NCBI GenBank assembly: GCA_003242205.1 | Contig: QGUR01000029.1 | Location: 1-21,832, forward strand | Source of the DNA: Chloroflexota bacterium | Lineage (GTDB): Bacteria > Chloroflexota > Anaerolineae > Aggregatilineales > Phototrophicaceae | Length of the DNA stretch: 21,832 nt | Direction of reading: 5' to 3' | Shown here: one piece after another, positions 1 through 7,700 of the stretch | Layout of the letters: every line of letters starts with the position of its first letter | Position numbering within the stretch: the stretch's first letter is position 1 | Translations under genes and position numbers: made by a program | The notes under the pieces: generated by a model | Database searches by the model: none | What the model was told of the DNA's origin: nothing | What the model saw: only the letters and a program-made list of their open reading frames with translations

Positions 1-335
1 TGATCCCCGCGCGACGCATCAGCTTCCGCCGGATACCGGCGCTGCATCTCCTCCCACGTCAGCCCCTGAAAGATGCCCAGATTGAATTCGCGCAACCGCT
101 CGTCGGCGATCGGTCTGATCCCCTGAGCCGTAGCCAGTATCTCTGCCGTCTGCCAGGCGCGCGCGAGGTCGCTACTGTAGATGGCGCTGAGCCGCGTGGG
201 CCAGTAAGCAGCCAGCGCCCGCGCCTGTTCCAGCCCGACAGCGTTGAGCGGCGTCGCCTCGAACCCCTGCCAGCGACCTTCGACATTCCACGCAGTCTGT
301 CCGTGACGAATCAAATACACTCGTTGAAGTGTCAT
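1..335 (-). CDS. Histidine phosphatase family protein (5' part only)
   Basis: The gene starts at an ATG at 335-333 and stays open for 111 codons to the left edge, so the C-terminal half is missing. The N-terminus shows the phosphoglycerate-mutase-like signature YLIRHGQTAWN, with the RHG at residues 10-12; H11 is the expected phospho-accepting histidine. Further in, SSDLARAWQTAEIL and REFNLGIFQG match the conserved arginine region and the second active-site region of the family. Such enzymes hydrolyse phosphate esters such as phosphosugars, alpha-ribazole phosphate or 2-phosphoglycerate; the substrate cannot be told from this fragment. It is divergent from the gene at 457, with a 121-bp gap. 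The family call is secure and the specific function is open. Confidence 0.9.
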   Translation of the reverse strand, partial: MTLQRVYLIRHGQTAWNVEGRWQGFEATPLNAVGLEQARALAAYWPTRLSAIYSSDLARAWQTAEILATAQGIRPIADERLREFNLGIFQGLTWEEMQRRYPAEADASRGD

Positions 336-381
336 GCATGCAACCTAAACTGGATTACAAGGGTGGCGTCTTCGAGCAGGC

Positions 382-410
382 TTGACGCCGTGTGGCAAGA
401 GCGGCAAAAT
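382..410 (+). promoter_or_regulatory. Candidate sigma-70-type promoter for the 457-2235 genes
   Basis: TTGACG at 382-387 and CAAAAT at 405-410 are separated by 17 bp. The first matches five of six and the second four of six consensus positions. Transcription would begin near 417, ahead of the GGGAG ribosome site at 442-446. The -10 match is modest, so this is only a candidate. Confidence 0.3.
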
Positions 411-456
411 TACGGCCATATAACCTCCAGTATAGCGCACCGGGAGACGGCTTTCC

Positions 457-792
457 GTGACGACATCTCGTAAAAAGCTCAGCAACCCCCTGACTCTTAT
501 CCTCGCTCTCATCGCGGGTTTTGGCCTGATTCTGATGTGCCTTTCGCTCGGGATCGGCGTTGTCCTGTCGGAAGTGACCGGTACGGTCATCGCCGGGTTG
601 TTCGTAGTCGGGCTGATTCTGCTGGTTTTTGGCATCGGTGGGTGGTTCGTAGCCGTCCAGCCGCACCGGCACTTCGATGATATTAATGTGCCGAAGGACA
701 TCGCACACCACGACGAACCGCATGGCGAGCATGATATCGTCGTCGCGGAAGAAACCCACATCGTGGAGCCGGATGTCCCGAGCCATTCCTGA
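457..792 (+). CDS. Small membrane protein with two helices and a His-rich tail
   Basis: I do not recognise this 111-residue protein as a named family. The GTG start is chosen because GGGAG lies 10 bp upstream. Residues about 12-36 and 40-66 are strongly hydrophobic and form a predicted helical hairpin, preceded by a short basic N-terminus (RKK), which suggests both ends face the cytoplasm. The tail from about residue 69 is polar and rich in histidine and acidic residues (for example AHHDEPHGEHD), which could bind metal or act as a flexible linker; that is inference. Its last 20 bp overlap the next reading frame, and the trio ending in era looks like one transcript. A role near membrane-associated Era is possible but unproven. 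Confidence 0.72.
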   Translation: MTTSRKKLSNPLTLILALIAGFGLILMCLSLGIGVVLSEVTGTVIAGLFVVGLILLVFGIGGWFVAVQPHRHFDDINVPKDIAHHDEPHGEHDIVVAEETHIVEPDVPSHS

Positions 793-1279
793 GCCATCGC
801 CGGTTGAAGACCTGTTTACCGGCATCGTTCTCAGGCACGGTGAAAGCTCAGCTCTGGCTACCGCGCCTGAAGCCGGTCTGGAGATCATCGCAAGCGGCGA
901 TCTGATTATCCGTTACGCGATCCGGTATCAGGGCAAAACGCATTACGCTATCGTCCCCGGGCTGGTCGTCATGGATTATGGCGACCTGCTGACGGGCGAA
1001 GAAGCGTGGGATTTTCTGATCAAACGCAGCAATCTGCACCCACGCGCCGAAGTCGCCGGCATCCGTAACGATGGCGCGGACGATATGGTCTTCGTCAAGC
1101 AGCTTGATCTGGCGCAACCTGTCGAAGTGCTCGTCTATGCCGACCGCGCCAGCCGTACCCCACTGGCACGTCCAACCGCCCTTATCGGAACGTCAGCCAG
1201 TGACTTCCCCCAACGCCTGAGCGCGTACTTGCCGCTCTATCCAAACGTAGCGACGTGGCAATCGGAGGCTCAGTCATGA
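773..1279 (+). CDS. Conserved-looking hypothetical protein upstream of era
   Basis: This is a 168-residue soluble protein that I do not recognise. The frame is open further upstream, but the ATG at 773 is preferred because GGAG sits just before it (765-768) and earlier starts would lie deep inside the preceding gene. With this start it overlaps the membrane-protein gene by 20 bp, and its TGA overlaps the era ATG in an ATGA junction, so translation of all three is probably coupled. The composition is mixed alpha/beta with no signal peptide, no membrane helix and no nucleotide-binding motif. A stretch around residues 42-72 alternates hydrophobic residues like beta strands. Codon use resembles its neighbours, so it is very likely a real gene. 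Confidence 0.72.
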   Translation: MSRAIPEPSPVEDLFTGIVLRHGESSALATAPEAGLEIIASGDLIIRYAIRYQGKTHYAIVPGLVVMDYGDLLTGEEAWDFLIKRSNLHPRAEVAGIRNDGADDMVFVKQLDLAQPVEVLVYADRASRTPLARPTALIGTSASDFPQRLSAYLPLYPNVATWQSEAQS

Positions 1280-2235
1280 ACGACAGCGAGCTTGACAGCA
1301 TTTTCAGAGATGACTGGCCGGAAGACCACCGGAGCGGCGTAGTGGCGGTGGTCGGCAAGCCCAATGTCGGCAAGTCAACGCTGATCAACCAGATTCTCGG
1401 CCAGAAAGTCGCCGCGGTCACGCCGAAACCGCAAACGACGCGCCGCAACCAGCTTGGCATTTATACCGTGCCGGAGGGCCAGATTCTGTTCGTCGACACG
1501 CCGGGGATGCACCAGCCCGTGCATAAACTCGGCGAGTGGATGGTTCGAGACGCGGAGCGCGCGCTCAAGGACGCCGACGTCATCCTCCTGCTCCTCGATG
1601 TGTCGCAACTGCCAGACCACGAGGACAGGAATCTCGTCGAGCGCCTGAAACGCCTGAAGGACGACACGCCGCTGTTCCTCGCGCTGAACAAAGCGGACGC
1701 GCTCAAACCCGGACAGCGCGAAAGCCACGTCAGCGCGCACGCCGATCTGATCGAGCATGACGGGCTGCACGTGATCAGCGCCCTGAACGGCGATGGCGTG
1801 CGCCAACTGATCGATGCCCTGATGGCGCTCATGCCGCTTGGCCCGCGCTATTATCCGGAAGATCAGGTGACGGAGGTCAATCTCCGCACCGTGGCCGCCG
1901 AAATCATCCGCGAAAAGGTCATGCTCAATACCGAACAGGAAATTCCCCATGCCACGGCTGTTGAAGTCGAGAGTTTTCAGGAACGCGACGAAAACATGAC
2001 CTACATCAGCGCGGTGATCTATGTCGAGCGCGATTCGCAAAAGGGGATTGTGATCGGCAAGAACGGCTCGCTCATCAAGAAGATCGGCGCGGAGGCGCGC
2101 GCCGAAATCGAGCCGCTGGTCGGCACACCGGTCTATCTGGATTTACGCGTCAAAGTGCTGCCGAACTGGCGCACCGACGACAGGCTGATGAGCAGGCTGG
2201 GTTTCAAAACCGGGAAAGAACGCAAGGGCCGGTAG
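1276..2235 (+). CDS. era: GTPase Era, ribosome biogenesis
   Basis: Era binds the 3' end of 16S rRNA during assembly of the 30S subunit and links it to GTP hydrolysis. The 319-residue protein has the full set of G motifs: P-loop GKPNVGKS at 27-34, the switch I element KPQTTRR at 51-57 typical of Era, DTPG at 74-77, NKAD at 138-141, and SAL near 168. The C-terminal half carries a type II KH domain with the GKNG loop at 261-264. The ATG at 1276 has GGAGG at 1264-1268, and it overlaps the stop of the previous gene. Length and domain order are normal for the family. It converges on ribF with only 8 bp between the stop codons. Confidence 0.97.
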   Translation: MNDSELDSIFRDDWPEDHRSGVVAVVGKPNVGKSTLINQILGQKVAAVTPKPQTTRRNQLGIYTVPEGQILFVDTPGMHQPVHKLGEWMVRDAERALKDADVILLLLDVSQLPDHEDRNLVERLKRLKDDTPLFLALNKADALKPGQRESHVSAHADLIEHDGLHVISALNGDGVRQLIDALMALMPLGPRYYPEDQVTEVNLRTVAAEIIREKVMLNTEQEIPHATAVEVESFQERDENMTYISAVIYVERDSQKGIVIGKNGSLIKKIGAEARAEIEPLVGTPVYLDLRVKVLPNWRTDDRLMSRLGFKTGKERKGR

Positions 2236-2243
2236 CACGTCGA

Positions 2244-3182
2244 TCACGGCTGCACGCGCGCCTGCTGCATCAGGTATTCCCGCCCTGCGACGACATCGGC
2301 TTTGATCTGCTCAATCAGCGCGTCGAGGCTGTCGAAGCGCTCTTCCGGTCGCAACCACGTCTCGAAAGAAACAGTCAGGATTTCGCCATAAATCTCGCGG
2401 TCGAAATCGAGCAGATAGGCCTCGACGGTAATATCATCCTCGTCGAAGGTCGGGCGCACGCCGACATTCGTCAGCGCCATATAGCGCTCGTCACCGAGGT
2501 AGGCCCAACCGGCATAGATACCGTTGGCAGGAAGCACCTTCTCTGACCAGACGGCGATATTGGCAGTCGGGAAACCAAGCGCGCGCCCGCGCGTGTGGCC
2601 GTGGACAACCTCGCCTGTGACCGAATAGGCGCGCCCCAACCAGTCTCGCGCCTGTTCGACACGCCCTTGCTGCAACGCCTCGCGAATGGTCGAACTGCTG
2701 ATGATGTCGTTTTCGACCAGCACCAGATCGATGACTTCCAGCTCAAAGCCTTTTTCCAGCCCCTGTGCCCGCAGAAATTCGACGTTGCCTTCGCGCTTGT
2801 AGCCCATGGCGAAGTCCGCCCCCACCCACAGGGACGACAGGCGCAGGCGTTCGACCAGCAAATCGACGAAATCGGCCGCCCGAACCTGGCGCAGGCGGTG
2901 ATCGAACGACAGCGTCACCACGACATCGACGCCGAGCTGCCCCAGCAACTCGGCCTTTTCCTCCGGCGTCGTCAGGTAATAGCGCCCTTCCAGCCCTCTC
3001 AGAACGATATCCGGATGCGGAAAAAACGTGATCACAACCGCCAGCCGGTTCGTCGCTCTGGCATGCGCCACCAGCTTGCGAATGAGATGCTGGTGACCGC
3101 GATGGACGCCATCGAAAACCCCAATCGTGACCACCGACGGCTGATTCACGCGCGTTTCGTCGAGGTTATAGAAATGCTGCAT
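2244..3182 (-). CDS. ribF: Bifunctional riboflavin kinase / FAD synthetase
   Basis: The enzyme phosphorylates riboflavin to FMN and adenylylates FMN to FAD. The 312-residue protein shows the N-terminal nucleotidyltransferase motif FDGVHRGHQ at 23-31 and ISSSTIR at 161-167. The C-terminal flavokinase domain follows, with GRALGFPTAN at 199-208 and GVRPTF at 241-246. The reading frame is open 60 codons further upstream, but that part lies inside truB, is rich in Arg, Cys and Trp, and is unlike the family. The ATG at 3182 gives the usual length, and GGGAAG stands upstream. It follows truB on the same strand with a 52-bp gap; truB-ribF is a common pair in bacteria. Confidence 0.96.
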   Translation of the reverse strand: MQHFYNLDETRVNQPSVVTIGVFDGVHRGHQHLIRKLVAHARATNRLAVVITFFPHPDIVLRGLEGRYYLTTPEEKAELLGQLGVDVVVTLSFDHRLRQVRAADFVDLLVERLRLSSLWVGADFAMGYKREGNVEFLRAQGLEKGFELEVIDLVLVENDIISSSTIREALQQGRVEQARDWLGRAYSVTGEVVHGHTRGRALGFPTANIAVWSEKVLPANGIYAGWAYLGDERYMALTNVGVRPTFDEDDITVEAYLLDFDREIYGEILTVSFETWLRPEERFDSLDALIEQIKADVVAGREYLMQQARVQP

Positions 3183-3234
3183 ACCCGCTTCCCGTGTCGC
3201 CCTCTGCCGGCGGCTAAGTGTATCGCACCACAGC

Positions 3235-4107
3235 CTACAAGAACACCTTCTGAGGCTTCCACATGCCACCCTCAGCGCGGAGAACAGCGACCAGCCCGCC
3301 ATTAGGCCCGTAGGCAAACGCGATCGTACCATCCGCCGCCACGCCTGATATCGCCCGACCATGCCGGACGCGATCCACGGCCTCGTCTGTCAGTTCCAGT
3401 GAAGGCCAGTCTGCCAGCGCCTGACGCGGCGGAATAAGAAATTGCTCCGGTTCGCCCGCCTCAGACAGGGCCGAAAGCGAAATGCTGTCTTCCAACCGGA
3501 ATGAGCCGCTAGCAGTACGCACCAGCGCGGTCAAGTACCCGCCGACGCCGAGCGACTGTCCCAGATCATGCGCCAGACTGCGAATATAAGTTCCAGCGCT
3601 GCATGTGACATCCAGCGTCAGGTCAGGCGGCGTCCACTCGCATAGATCGAGCGCGTGAATCGTGACGCGACGAGGCTGTCGTTCGACCGTCTGCCCGGCT
3701 CGCGCCAGTTCGTAGAGCTTGCGCCCTCCCTGTTTGATGGCGCTGTACATCGGCGGCAGTTGGTCGATCTCGCCGCGAAACGCATCTAGCGCCCGTTCGA
3801 TCGCTTCCGTGGTGATCCCACCGGGATCGGCCACGGGCGTGACCTCTCCCTCAGCGTCGTAGGTATCGGTCACAGCGCCAAGCCGAACGTGAGCGCGATA
3901 GCGCTTTGTGCTATGCATAACATAGTCACTCAGGCGCGTCGCCCCCCCGACACACAGCACCAATACGCCGCTCGCGAGAGGGTCCAGCGTACCGGCGTGT
4001 CCGATTTTTTTCATACGGAAAACGCGGCGGGCATGTCCGACCACATCATGACTGGTCATACCCACCGGCTTGTCGATATTGAGGAAACCAAATGGTTGAG
4101 AAGCCAA
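3235..4107 (-). CDS. truB: tRNA pseudouridine-55 synthase TruB
   Basis: TruB makes the universal pseudouridine in the T-loop of tRNAs. The 290-residue protein opens with GFLNIDKPVGMTSHDVV and contains the catalytic block GHAGTLDPLASGVL, in which D42 is the nucleophile. RYRAHVRLGAVTDTYDAEGE, PPMYSAIKQGGRKLYELAR and CSAGTYIRSLAHDLG are further TruB motifs. The C-terminal part has the small PUA-like strand region. The only start that preserves the N-terminus is TTG at 4107-4105, because an in-frame TAA lies 24 bases upstream (4131-4129). That TAA is the end of the ATPase relic described next, so the native upstream region of truB may have been replaced. Confidence 0.96.
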   Translation of the reverse strand: MASQPFGFLNIDKPVGMTSHDVVGHARRVFRMKKIGHAGTLDPLASGVLVLCVGGATRLSDYVMHSTKRYRAHVRLGAVTDTYDAEGEVTPVADPGGITTEAIERALDAFRGEIDQLPPMYSAIKQGGRKLYELARAGQTVERQPRRVTIHALDLCEWTPPDLTLDVTCSAGTYIRSLAHDLGQSLGVGGYLTALVRTASGSFRLEDSISLSALSEAGEPEQFLIPPRQALADWPSLELTDEAVDRVRHGRAISGVAADGTIAFAYGPNGGLVAVLRAEGGMWKPQKVFL

Positions 4108-4128
4108 CGCCGTTCCGTCTACCCTGCT

Positions 4129-4452
4129 TTACGTCCGCAGAAGGCGCATTCCGTTCAACACCACCACCAGCACGGGAACCGCGTTCAGGACTACAACATC
4201 GGTCTCGCGCGGCTTGCCCTCGGTCAGCGTGCCGGTCTTGTCCAGCGCCAAGGCCGATATCTTACCTGCCGTTTCCAGATATTCGCCACCCTTGATCAGG
4301 ACGCCAGGCTTCGCGGCCCCGCCGATCCGGGCGACGACCGAAACCGGCGTGGAGATGACAAGAACGGGGAGCGCGAAAGGCACGTCACGGGTAAACTACC
4401 GGCCATCCCGCAGGACAAGCGCCGTCGTTGGGGCAACTTCCGGCAGCGTGAG
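4129..4452 (-). pseudogene. Relic of a heavy-metal P1B-type ATPase (three joined fragments)
   Basis: Read on the minus strand in one frame, this 324-bp piece joins three conserved parts of a Cd/Zn-type transport ATPase that normally exceeds 600 residues. The first, 4452-4399, reads like the start of the actuator domain (LPEVAPTTALVLRDGR) and ends in TAG at 4398-4396. The second resembles the end of the ion-channel helix and the start of the phosphorylation domain (LVISTPVSVV, GVLIKGGEYLE, then the hallmark DKTGTLTEGKP with the phospho-accepting Asp at 4242-4240). The third, from about 4197 to the TAA at 4131, resembles the last membrane helix (VLVVVLNGMRLLR). The CPC metal-binding motif, the rest of the actuator domain and the whole ATP-binding domain are absent. 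It cannot be a working pump. Confidence 0.82.
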
Positions 4453-5355
4453 CTATACGGGCTGGATGTATTGCAACGCCTCTTCAAGCGTCGGCGTGGT
4501 GACCGTGCCGTGAGCGGTTGTCGATAAGCCGCCACAGATATTCGCCAGCCTCAGGCACATTTCGAGCGATTCGCCACGCAGATGCGCCGCGATAAAGCCC
4601 GCATTGAAGCAATCGCCAGCGCCCGTTGTGTCCACGACCTCGACTTTCAATGCAGGAGAGTGGATGACGCGGTCAGCAGTATAGGCATAAGCGCCGTCGC
4701 CGCCGCTTTTGAGCACCACCAGCGGCGTGAGCTCCGCCAGACGCTTTCCGGCAGCATCGCGGTCGCTTTCTCCGGTGAGCGCAAGCGCCTCGCTGGTGTT
4801 AATCATGAGGACGTCGGTAGCGCGCAGAAGTTCGACCGCACCCGGCGTATCCAGCGTTTTGTCCGTCGACTGGCTATCCACAAACAACGTTCCGCCAACC
4901 TCGCGCACTGCTTTCGCCAGCGCCATGCCCGATGGGTCAGTCTCCAGCGCGTTCAGAAGCACGGCTTTAGGCCGGTACTCGTAAACATAGCGCGTCCGGT
5001 CCACAGGCTCCAGCCGGTCCATATAGCTGATGAAACCGCGGTCGTTGACATAGGAAAACGCCAGACTGAAAACGCGAACCGGACGATCATGAATGCGTAA
5101 CAGGCTGCGGTCGACGCCTTCCTTTTCCACCTCGGACAGCACGAACTGGCTGAACAGATCGTTGCCAAAATCGCAGGTCCAACCAACGCGAACGCCAAGA
5201 CGATGCAGGGCGCGCACCGTATTGAAGGTTCCGCCTGCTTCAATACCCATGCCGGTTCCGAATAAATCGGCCCCCAGCCGTGGCAGTTCGGGCAGGCCGG
5301 TGACGATGAGATCGCAGAAATAGGTATCGAAAAGCAGGACATCGTAGGCAGACAT
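4453..5355 (-). CDS. PfkB-family carbohydrate kinase
   Basis: A 300-residue ribokinase-like sugar kinase. The N-terminal PfkB region is seen around GGTFNTVRALHRLG (41-54), and the C-terminal signature DTTGAGDCFNAGF at 242-254 includes the catalytic base D248 and the anion hole. SGGDGAYAY near 217-225 is the usual nucleotide-site strand. Members phosphorylate sugars, sugar phosphates or nucleosides; the substrate cannot be read from sequence. Its place at the end of an amino-sugar cluster suggests a hexose or hexose-phosphate substrate. A 176-bp gap containing a hairpin separates it from nagA, and its Shine-Dalgarno sequence is weak, so it may be expressed at a lower level or from its own promoter. 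The ATPase relic begins directly after its stop codon. Confidence 0.92.
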   Translation of the reverse strand: MSAYDVLLFDTYFCDLIVTGLPELPRLGADLFGTGMGIEAGGTFNTVRALHRLGVRVGWTCDFGNDLFSQFVLSEVEKEGVDRSLLRIHDRPVRVFSLAFSYVNDRGFISYMDRLEPVDRTRYVYEYRPKAVLLNALETDPSGMALAKAVREVGGTLFVDSQSTDKTLDTPGAVELLRATDVLMINTSEALALTGESDRDAAGKRLAELTPLVVLKSGGDGAYAYTADRVIHSPALKVEVVDTTGAGDCFNAGFIAAHLRGESLEMCLRLANICGGLSTTAHGTVTTPTLEEALQYIQPV

Positions 5356-5456
5356 GGGCTTCGCTTCTGTTCGTTAAATGACCGCGTCGTGCAGCCTGCG
5401 AGACATCCCACCGGCAGGTACGGCCGGCTCGCTGGCTGGCAGCGGCATTATGTTCA

Positions 5457-5490
5457 GGGGCGACTGATGAGCGCGTCAATCAGCCGCCCC
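5457..5490 (-). other. Hairpin between nagA and the PfkB kinase gene
   Basis: GGGGCG-A-CTGAT (5457-5468) pairs with ATCAG-C-CGCCCC (5479-5490), giving 11 base pairs and one mismatch around a 10-nt loop. CATTAT (5446-5451) and ATAATG (5491-5496) extend the symmetry outside it after a 5-nt bulge. No T-tract follows in the direction of transcription, so a processing or partial-termination element is more likely than a strong intrinsic terminator. Confidence 0.5.
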
Positions 5491-5531
5491 ATAATGTCCG
5501 ATTGGAATCAAGAGAGAGGCGAGGCTTAGCT

Positions 5532-6692
5532 TCAAACCCCGTTTCGATAGACGATCCGCCCTTCGGCAACGGTCAGGCAAACATTGAAATCATCGTCGAG
5601 GAGCGTGAGATCAGCGTCCTTACCCGGCAGCAGGCTGCCCTTGCGCCCGTCAATCCGCAGCGCCCGTGCTGCGTTGCTGCTGCTGGCCTTGACTGCTTCG
5701 ACCAGCGGCAGACCGGTCGCCGCGATGTAGTTCTTCAGCGCGCGCTCCATCGTCAGGGTGCTGCCTGCCAGCGTGCCATCCGGCAGGCGAACCGCCCCAT
5801 CACGCACAACGACCGTGCGTTCATCGATCTGGTATTCACCATCGGCCATGCCCGCGCCACGCACCGCATCCGTCACCAGAATGATGCGGTCGGGACCTTT
5901 CACTTTCGCCAGAATGCCCATCGCTACCGGATGGACATGGATGTTATCGGCGATCAACTCGCAGGTCAGCGCATCAATGCTCATCGCCGCGCCAAGCGTG
6001 CCCGGTTCGCGATGATGCAGCCCGGTCATGGCATTATAGGTGTGCGTTGTCTGCGTTACGCCGAGGTCGACTGCCCGGCGCATCTGCTCGTAGGTTGCAG
6101 CCGTGTGCGCGGCGGAAACGACGATATTGCGCCGCACGCACTCCTCGATCAGCCAGTGATTCTCAGGATATTCGGGAGCCAGCGCCAGCAGGCGAACGAT
6201 GCCGTGATCGAGCCAGGGCAGCGCCTCGTCGCGGGTGGCGCGTCGAATATAGTTGTTATTCTGCGCGCCGCCGCGTTCGGGATTGAGAAATGGGCCTTCT
6301 ACATGCGCGCCAAGCAGGGTCGCGCCATCTTCCTGCGGCCCCTGCATCTCGACAATGGTTTCAAGCGCGGCATTGATCCTCGCATTGGTATCCGTCCAGG
6401 TCGTCGCCAGAAAAGCGGTGACGCCGTGCTGCGCGTAAAACCGCGCCATGCCGCGCAAAGCGTCGGGCGTGGCGTCCATCGCCTCGTGCCCCGCGCCGCC
6501 GTGAACGTGAATGTCGATGAACCCGGGCAGCAGCATACGCCCGCCGCCGTCGATGACTTCGGCATTCGTTTCCGGCCCATCGCCAGCCCCAAGCGCCGCG
6601 ATCTGCCCGTCACGACTGAGCAGCCAGCCCCGTTCGATGATGCCCGACGGCGCGACGATGCGTACGTTGGTCAGTTTGAGCTGCTTCGCCAT
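5532..6692 (-). CDS. nagA: N-acetylglucosamine-6-phosphate deacetylase
   Basis: The enzyme removes acetate from N-acetylglucosamine-6-phosphate to give glucosamine-6-phosphate in the cytoplasm. The 386-residue protein has the amidohydrolase metal motif HVHGG (H62, H64), HVEGPF with E132, AAHT with H196, THTYNAM with H217, and VTDA with the catalytic D275. HHREPG lies in the substrate loop. These positions match the metal and catalytic residues of characterised NagA proteins, and both metal sites look complete. The ATG at 6692 lies 6 bp after the stop of the upstream oxidoreductase, so it is cotranscribed. No glucosamine-6-phosphate deaminase (NagB) is encoded nearby. A related substrate such as another N-acetylhexosamine phosphate is possible. 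Confidence 0.93.
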   Translation of the reverse strand: MAKQLKLTNVRIVAPSGIIERGWLLSRDGQIAALGAGDGPETNAEVIDGGGRMLLPGFIDIHVHGGAGHEAMDATPDALRGMARFYAQHGVTAFLATTWTDTNARINAALETIVEMQGPQEDGATLLGAHVEGPFLNPERGGAQNNNYIRRATRDEALPWLDHGIVRLLALAPEYPENHWLIEECVRRNIVVSAAHTAATYEQMRRAVDLGVTQTTHTYNAMTGLHHREPGTLGAAMSIDALTCELIADNIHVHPVAMGILAKVKGPDRIILVTDAVRGAGMADGEYQIDERTVVVRDGAVRLPDGTLAGSTLTMERALKNYIAATGLPLVEAVKASSSNAARALRIDGRKGSLLPGKDADLTLLDDDFNVCLTVAEGRIVYRNGV

Positions 6693-6698
6693 CCCGCT

Positions 6699-7700
6699 TT
6701 ACTCCAGCGGCAGGCGCACGACCTGCCCCGTCTCCGCCGACCGGTAGGCAGCCACAACCACCTCGGTCGCCTTCAGGCCATCATAGCCGGTGATCGAAGG
6801 CACGCGATCCTCGCGAATGGACGCGACGAACTCGTTAATTAAGCCCTGATCGGCATCCGAACCCCAGGGTTTGTAAACCGGTCGCCCGCGGTCGTGGCTG
6901 TAAACGGTGATCTTCTGCCGGAATGCATCGACGGTCGTGAACCCGCCCTCGCCGACGATTTCCATGGCCAGCCCGCCCCATGTCGGATAATACTTCGGCT
7001 TACTCCAGCTACAGTCGATGGTGGCAAACACGCCGTTATCGAAAAGCAGCGAGATCAGGCCGCCGGTTTCGACCTCATCCGTAGCGTCGGCATAGAGAAT
7101 GGCATTCGTCTCGGCAAAGACCTCGACGACTTCGCTATTCAGATACCAGCGCAGCAGGTCGGTCAGATGGACGGTGTGGTCCATAACCGCACCGCCGCCC
7201 GCCAGTTCCTTATCGACAAACCAGGCGCGACTGTCCTTCGGGCAAGAACCCTGATTGGTCGTGTTACAGCCATAGATACGACCCAGCGCGCCGCTGTCGA
7301 CCACGCGCTTGGCTTCGATCACCGGCGGGCTGAAGCGCATTGGAAAGGCCGTCATCAGTTTGACGCCCGCGCGCTCGCAGGCGTCGATCATCGTCCGGCA
7401 GTCCTCGACCGTGGTCGCCAGCGGCTTCTCGCACAGGATATGAACGCCTGCCTCCGCCGCCTGCAACACCAGCGGCAAATGGCGGGCATTCTCCGAACAT
7501 ACCAGCACGCCATCCGGCTTGTCGGCCAGCAGCGCGTCATAACTCTCGTACAGACGCGTGCAGTGCTGTTCGGCAAACGCCTGTCCGCGCGCCAGATCGT
7601 CGTCGGCAATACCGAGAAACTCAACATCCGGTACCGCGCGCAGGTTGTTGATATAGCCGTCCGCGTGCAAATGCGCGACGCTCATGATTGCCAGACGCAT
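6699..7700 (-). CDS. Gfo/Idh/MocA-family oxidoreductase, copy 1
   Basis: A 333-residue NAD(P)-dependent sugar or cyclitol dehydrogenase-like protein. Family markers are the EKP motif in CEKPLA (E91, K92, P93) and GGAVMDHTVHLTDLLRW, where D174 and H178 fall at the usual catalytic positions. The N-terminal Rossmann loop is unusual: it reads IMSVAHLHADGY rather than a normal GxGxxG, a variant I associate with a subset of this family. An oxidoreductase, and not just a binding protein, is still likely because K92, D174 and H178 are present. Its ATG shares one base with the stop of the upstream paralogue (TGATG), so translation is coupled. The substrate is unknown; the context suggests a derivative of the imported sugar. 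Confidence 0.92.
   Translation of the reverse strand: MRLAIMSVAHLHADGYINNLRAVPDVEFLGIADDDLARGQAFAEQHCTRLYESYDALLADKPDGVLVCSENARHLPLVLQAAEAGVHILCEKPLATTVEDCRTMIDACERAGVKLMTAFPMRFSPPVIEAKRVVDSGALGRIYGCNTTNQGSCPKDSRAWFVDKELAGGGAVMDHTVHLTDLLRWYLNSEVVEVFAETNAILYADATDEVETGGLISLLFDNGVFATIDCSWSKPKYYPTWGGLAMEIVGEGGFTTVDAFRQKITVYSHDRGRPVYKPWGSDADQGLINEFVASIREDRVPSITGYDGLKATEVVVAAYRSAETGQVVRLPLE

Noticed and set aside
3183..3362. N-terminal extension of ribF by 60 codons
   Set aside because: It would lie inside truB, is Arg/Cys/Trp-rich and is not found in the family; the ATG at 3182 gives the normal length.
4396..4455. Possible TAG readthrough joining the PfkB kinase to the ATPase relic, as both stops are TAG and in the same frame
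   Set aside because: Era, truB, the ROK kinase and the GGT-like gene also end in TAG, so it is an ordinary stop here. The kinase has a normal C-terminus, and the relic cannot fold as a pump.
5502..6842. A 446-codon open frame on the plus strand opposite nagA
   Set aside because: It is the antisense shadow of nagA, which has complete catalytic motifs. The frame is rich in Arg, Gln and His and has no recognisable domain.
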